Source: Nitrospira bacterium HGW-Nitrospira-1 (GTDB lineage: Bacteria; Nitrospirota; Thermodesulfovibrionia; Thermodesulfovibrionales; UBA6898). Taken from it: a stretch of 23,073 nucleotides of DNA. Shown here piece by piece: positions 23,031 through 23,073 of the stretch; within the stretch, counting starts at the first letter, position 1, and every line of letters starts with the position of its first letter. A program made the position numbers and the translations under genes. The DNA is taken from positions 11,588 to 34,660 of the forward strand of contig PGYF01000004.1 of the NCBI GenBank assembly GCA_002839535.1, read 5' to 3'. The notes under the pieces were generated by a model, which saw only the letters and a program-made list of their open reading frames with translations, searched no databases and was not told the origin of the DNA.

Positions 23031-23073
23031 CATTTTACCTAATCAGCCCCTTTTAATGAATTGCTTCCTAATT

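Overview
The window looks like a chromosomal segment of a Gram-negative, mid-GC anaerobe or facultative anaerobe. A class 1B dihydroorotate dehydrogenase (PyrD plus PyrK), an ApbE/NusG-II/Gx cluster, a UbiA-UbiX pair, Lol and Bam components and a CIRCE-controlled groESL operon would all fit Nitrospirota or a related deep-branching group. This is inference from gene content; I could not run a search. Almost all of the core is housekeeping genes read leftward on the minus strand. The plus strand carries one divergent pair (ubiA-ubiX) and the accessory islands.

Layout: (1) 1-930: an insertion-sequence-like end with repeated TGATACCTAA, abutting the 3' part of a broken Rhs gene whose tip domain has a zinc phospholipase-like His/Asp pattern. 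(2) 943-5162: ispG and mltG (overlapping), a hairpin, then groEL and groES behind a sigma70-type promoter overlapping a perfect CIRCE operator. (3) 5163-5581: a deleted, frameshifted IS1380-type transposase relic next to the groES promoter. (4) 5588-9351: greA-pyrK-pyrD (transcription cleavage factor and pyrimidine synthesis), then a BamD-like lipoprotein and a siroheme-synthesis dehydrogenase with its own promoter and terminator. (5) 9515-10985: amtB with a sigma54-type promoter and upstream repeats. (6) 11189-12030: an accessory island with a ~130 bp foldback element resembling an integron attC site, an autoregulated ribbon-helix-helix/MazF toxin-antitoxin pair, and a second attC-like arm. 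(7) 12154-17818: uvrA, apbE, a NusG-domain-II protein, a Gx transporter-family protein, yacG and dapB, all leftward, with a dispersed palindromic repeat upstream of dapB. UvrA is about 100 residues short and lacks the insertion domain. (8) 17982-19432: ubiA-ubiX on the plus strand. (9) 19501-22903: lysS, a LolC/E permease and lolD as one leftward operon behind a TTGCAA-18-TATAAT promoter. (10) 22983-23030: a 23 bp sequence repeated in tandem, probably the end of another mobile element.

The core genes cover isoprenoid, cell wall, quinone, lysine and pyrimidine synthesis, protein folding, lipoprotein export and DNA repair. The most unusual items are the attC-like/toxin-antitoxin island, the short UvrA and the truncated Rhs toxin. 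I saw no tRNA, rRNA, CRISPR array or replication origin.
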